13,754 bases of DNA from NCBI GenBank assembly GCA_937901105.1, contig CALCHD010000249.1:1-13754 (forward strand), given 5' to 3'. Below the pieces are notes generated by a model. It saw only the letters and a program-made list of their open reading frames with translations. It was not told the origin of the DNA and ran no database searches. The translations under genes were made by a program, and so were the position numbers. Position 1 is the first letter of the stretch. The number at the start of each line of letters is the position of its first letter. Of the stretch, positions 13,494 through 13,754 are shown in pieces. This DNA is from an uncultured Bacteroidales bacterium. GTDB taxonomy: Bacteria > Bacteroidota > Bacteroidia > Bacteroidales > UBA932.

Positions 13494-13553
13494 GGGTTAA
13501 GTGCACCTGCATGGGCAAGAGTGCCCTAAAAGCAGTCTAGGCGCACTTAATCT
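13494..13553. repeat. 60-nt imperfect palindrome with nested hairpin
   Basis: TTAAGTGCACCT (13497-13508) pairs with AGGCGCACTTAA (13539-13550), 11 of 12 positions matching; three more outer pairs (GGG/TCT) form with G-T wobbles on the plus-strand RNA. Inside, GGGCA (13513-13517) and TGCCC (13522-13526) form a perfect stem around AGAG. The ends reuse the TTAAG word of the preceding inverted repeat. It could be a REP-like repeat, a small structured RNA, or a protein-binding site. Confidence 0.6.
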
Positions 13554-13609
13554 CTTGGTGGAAGGCCGGGAAAAGGGAGAGCAAATGGCCGCCGGGAGGA
13601 GGAAAATCA

Positions 13610-13636
13610 TTTGGAAATAAGCTGTTTATTTCCAAA
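13610..13636. repeat. Perfect 11-bp hairpin, AT-rich
   Basis: TTTGGAAATAA (13610-13620) and TTATTTCCAAA (13626-13636) are exact reverse complements around a GCTGT loop. No T-run follows on either strand, so it does not look like a terminator. It may mark the end of a gene beyond the right edge, or belong to the same repeat-rich region. Confidence 0.6.
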
Positions 13637-13754
13637 CTTTGCAGTGCTTCAATGTTTCCGCCGCAAGGCCCGGGTGGGATTGGGGAGAATGATTGTGTGG
13701 GGCCAAAATATTCTTTTTATGGTGGAGAAGGGATTTTCAGGGAGATCAGACAAA

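Larger units (their letters stand above)
13380..13754. other. 375-nt stretch without a supported gene, rich in inverted repeats
   Basis: Contains the threonylcarbamoyl-AMP synthase promoter and three inverted-repeat structures. From about 13555 on, the plus strand is purine-rich with short G/C runs (GGCCGGG, GCCGCCGGG, GGCCCGGG). Two frames run off the right edge: plus from an ATG at 13689 (22 codons visible) and minus, ending at a TGA near 13650 (about 34 codons visible). Neither has a recognisable protein pattern or a convincing start signal, so I call neither. Confidence 0.6.

Noticed and set aside
13460..13540. 26-codon frame beginning MMSVLNLC
   Set aside because: It runs through the palindromes, has no ribosome-binding site and its composition looks dictated by the inverted repeats.
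13421..13553. CRISPR-like array of TTAAG repeats
   Set aside because: The repeats alternate in orientation, are only about 8-12 bp long and are unevenly spaced; there are no uniform spacers and no cas genes in the window.
13494..13553. Integron attC site
   Set aside because: The palindrome lacks the paired RYYYAAC/GTTRRRY core sites with the unpaired extrahelical bases, and no integrase or cassette gene is nearby.
13689..13754. Possible gene start running off the right edge (plus strand)
   Set aside because: Only 22 codons are visible, with no promoter box and no recognisable N-terminus; too little to call.

Overview
The window looks like an ordinary chromosomal segment of a Bacteroidota bacterium, most likely order Bacteroidales. 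Four signs point there. Upstream regions carry the phylum's promoter signature (a TAnnTTTG -7 box, once with a TTTG -33 box at exactly 19 nt). Shine-Dalgarno sequences are mostly weak or absent. Both tRNA genes lack an encoded CCA end. Several proteins (the Cbp1-like coiled-coil lipoprotein, the small membrane protein before mutL, and MutL with a TPxG C-terminal motif) resemble types I associate with this phylum. I see no transposase, integrase, phage or CRISPR array.

Layout. Positions 1-1459 (minus): a zinc-ribbon protein, a coiled-coil lipoprotein and the N-terminal part of uracil-DNA glycosylase, tightly spaced. Positions 1666-4137 (plus): a short single-stranded DNA-binding protein, cysteinyl-tRNA synthetase with a good terminator, and a small two-helix membrane protein. 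Positions 4231-8683 (minus): ispF, an outer-membrane barrel/porin-like protein, a helical protein of unknown function, a rhodanese lipoprotein, an LtaS-like membrane sulfatase-fold transferase, then tRNA-Gln and tRNA-Met, closed by a strong terminator. The tRNA pair has its own near-perfect promoter at the 3' end of the transferase gene. Positions 8753-12802 (plus): a small tail-anchored protein, mutL, a rhomboid protease and a membrane-anchored endonuclease/exonuclease/phosphatase. Positions 12816-13379 (minus): the threonylcarbamoyl-AMP synthase for tRNA t6A. The last 375 bases hold no gene I can support but contain several inverted repeats.

Themes. DNA maintenance (ung, ssb, mutL), tRNA biology (cysS, two tRNAs, t6A synthesis), isoprenoid synthesis (ispF) and the cell envelope (lipoproteins, porin-like protein, LtaS-like enzyme, rhomboid). 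The four-gene run from the barrel protein to the LtaS-like enzyme has overlaps or gaps of 6 to 23 nt and is probably one transcription unit.

Most unusual points: MutL carries a degenerate endonuclease metal motif; its gene sits in the same frame as, and one codon after, the stop codon of the membrane-protein gene; and the right-hand intergenic region contains a cluster of inverted repeats built around TTAAG. I found no convincing novel defence or mobile system.
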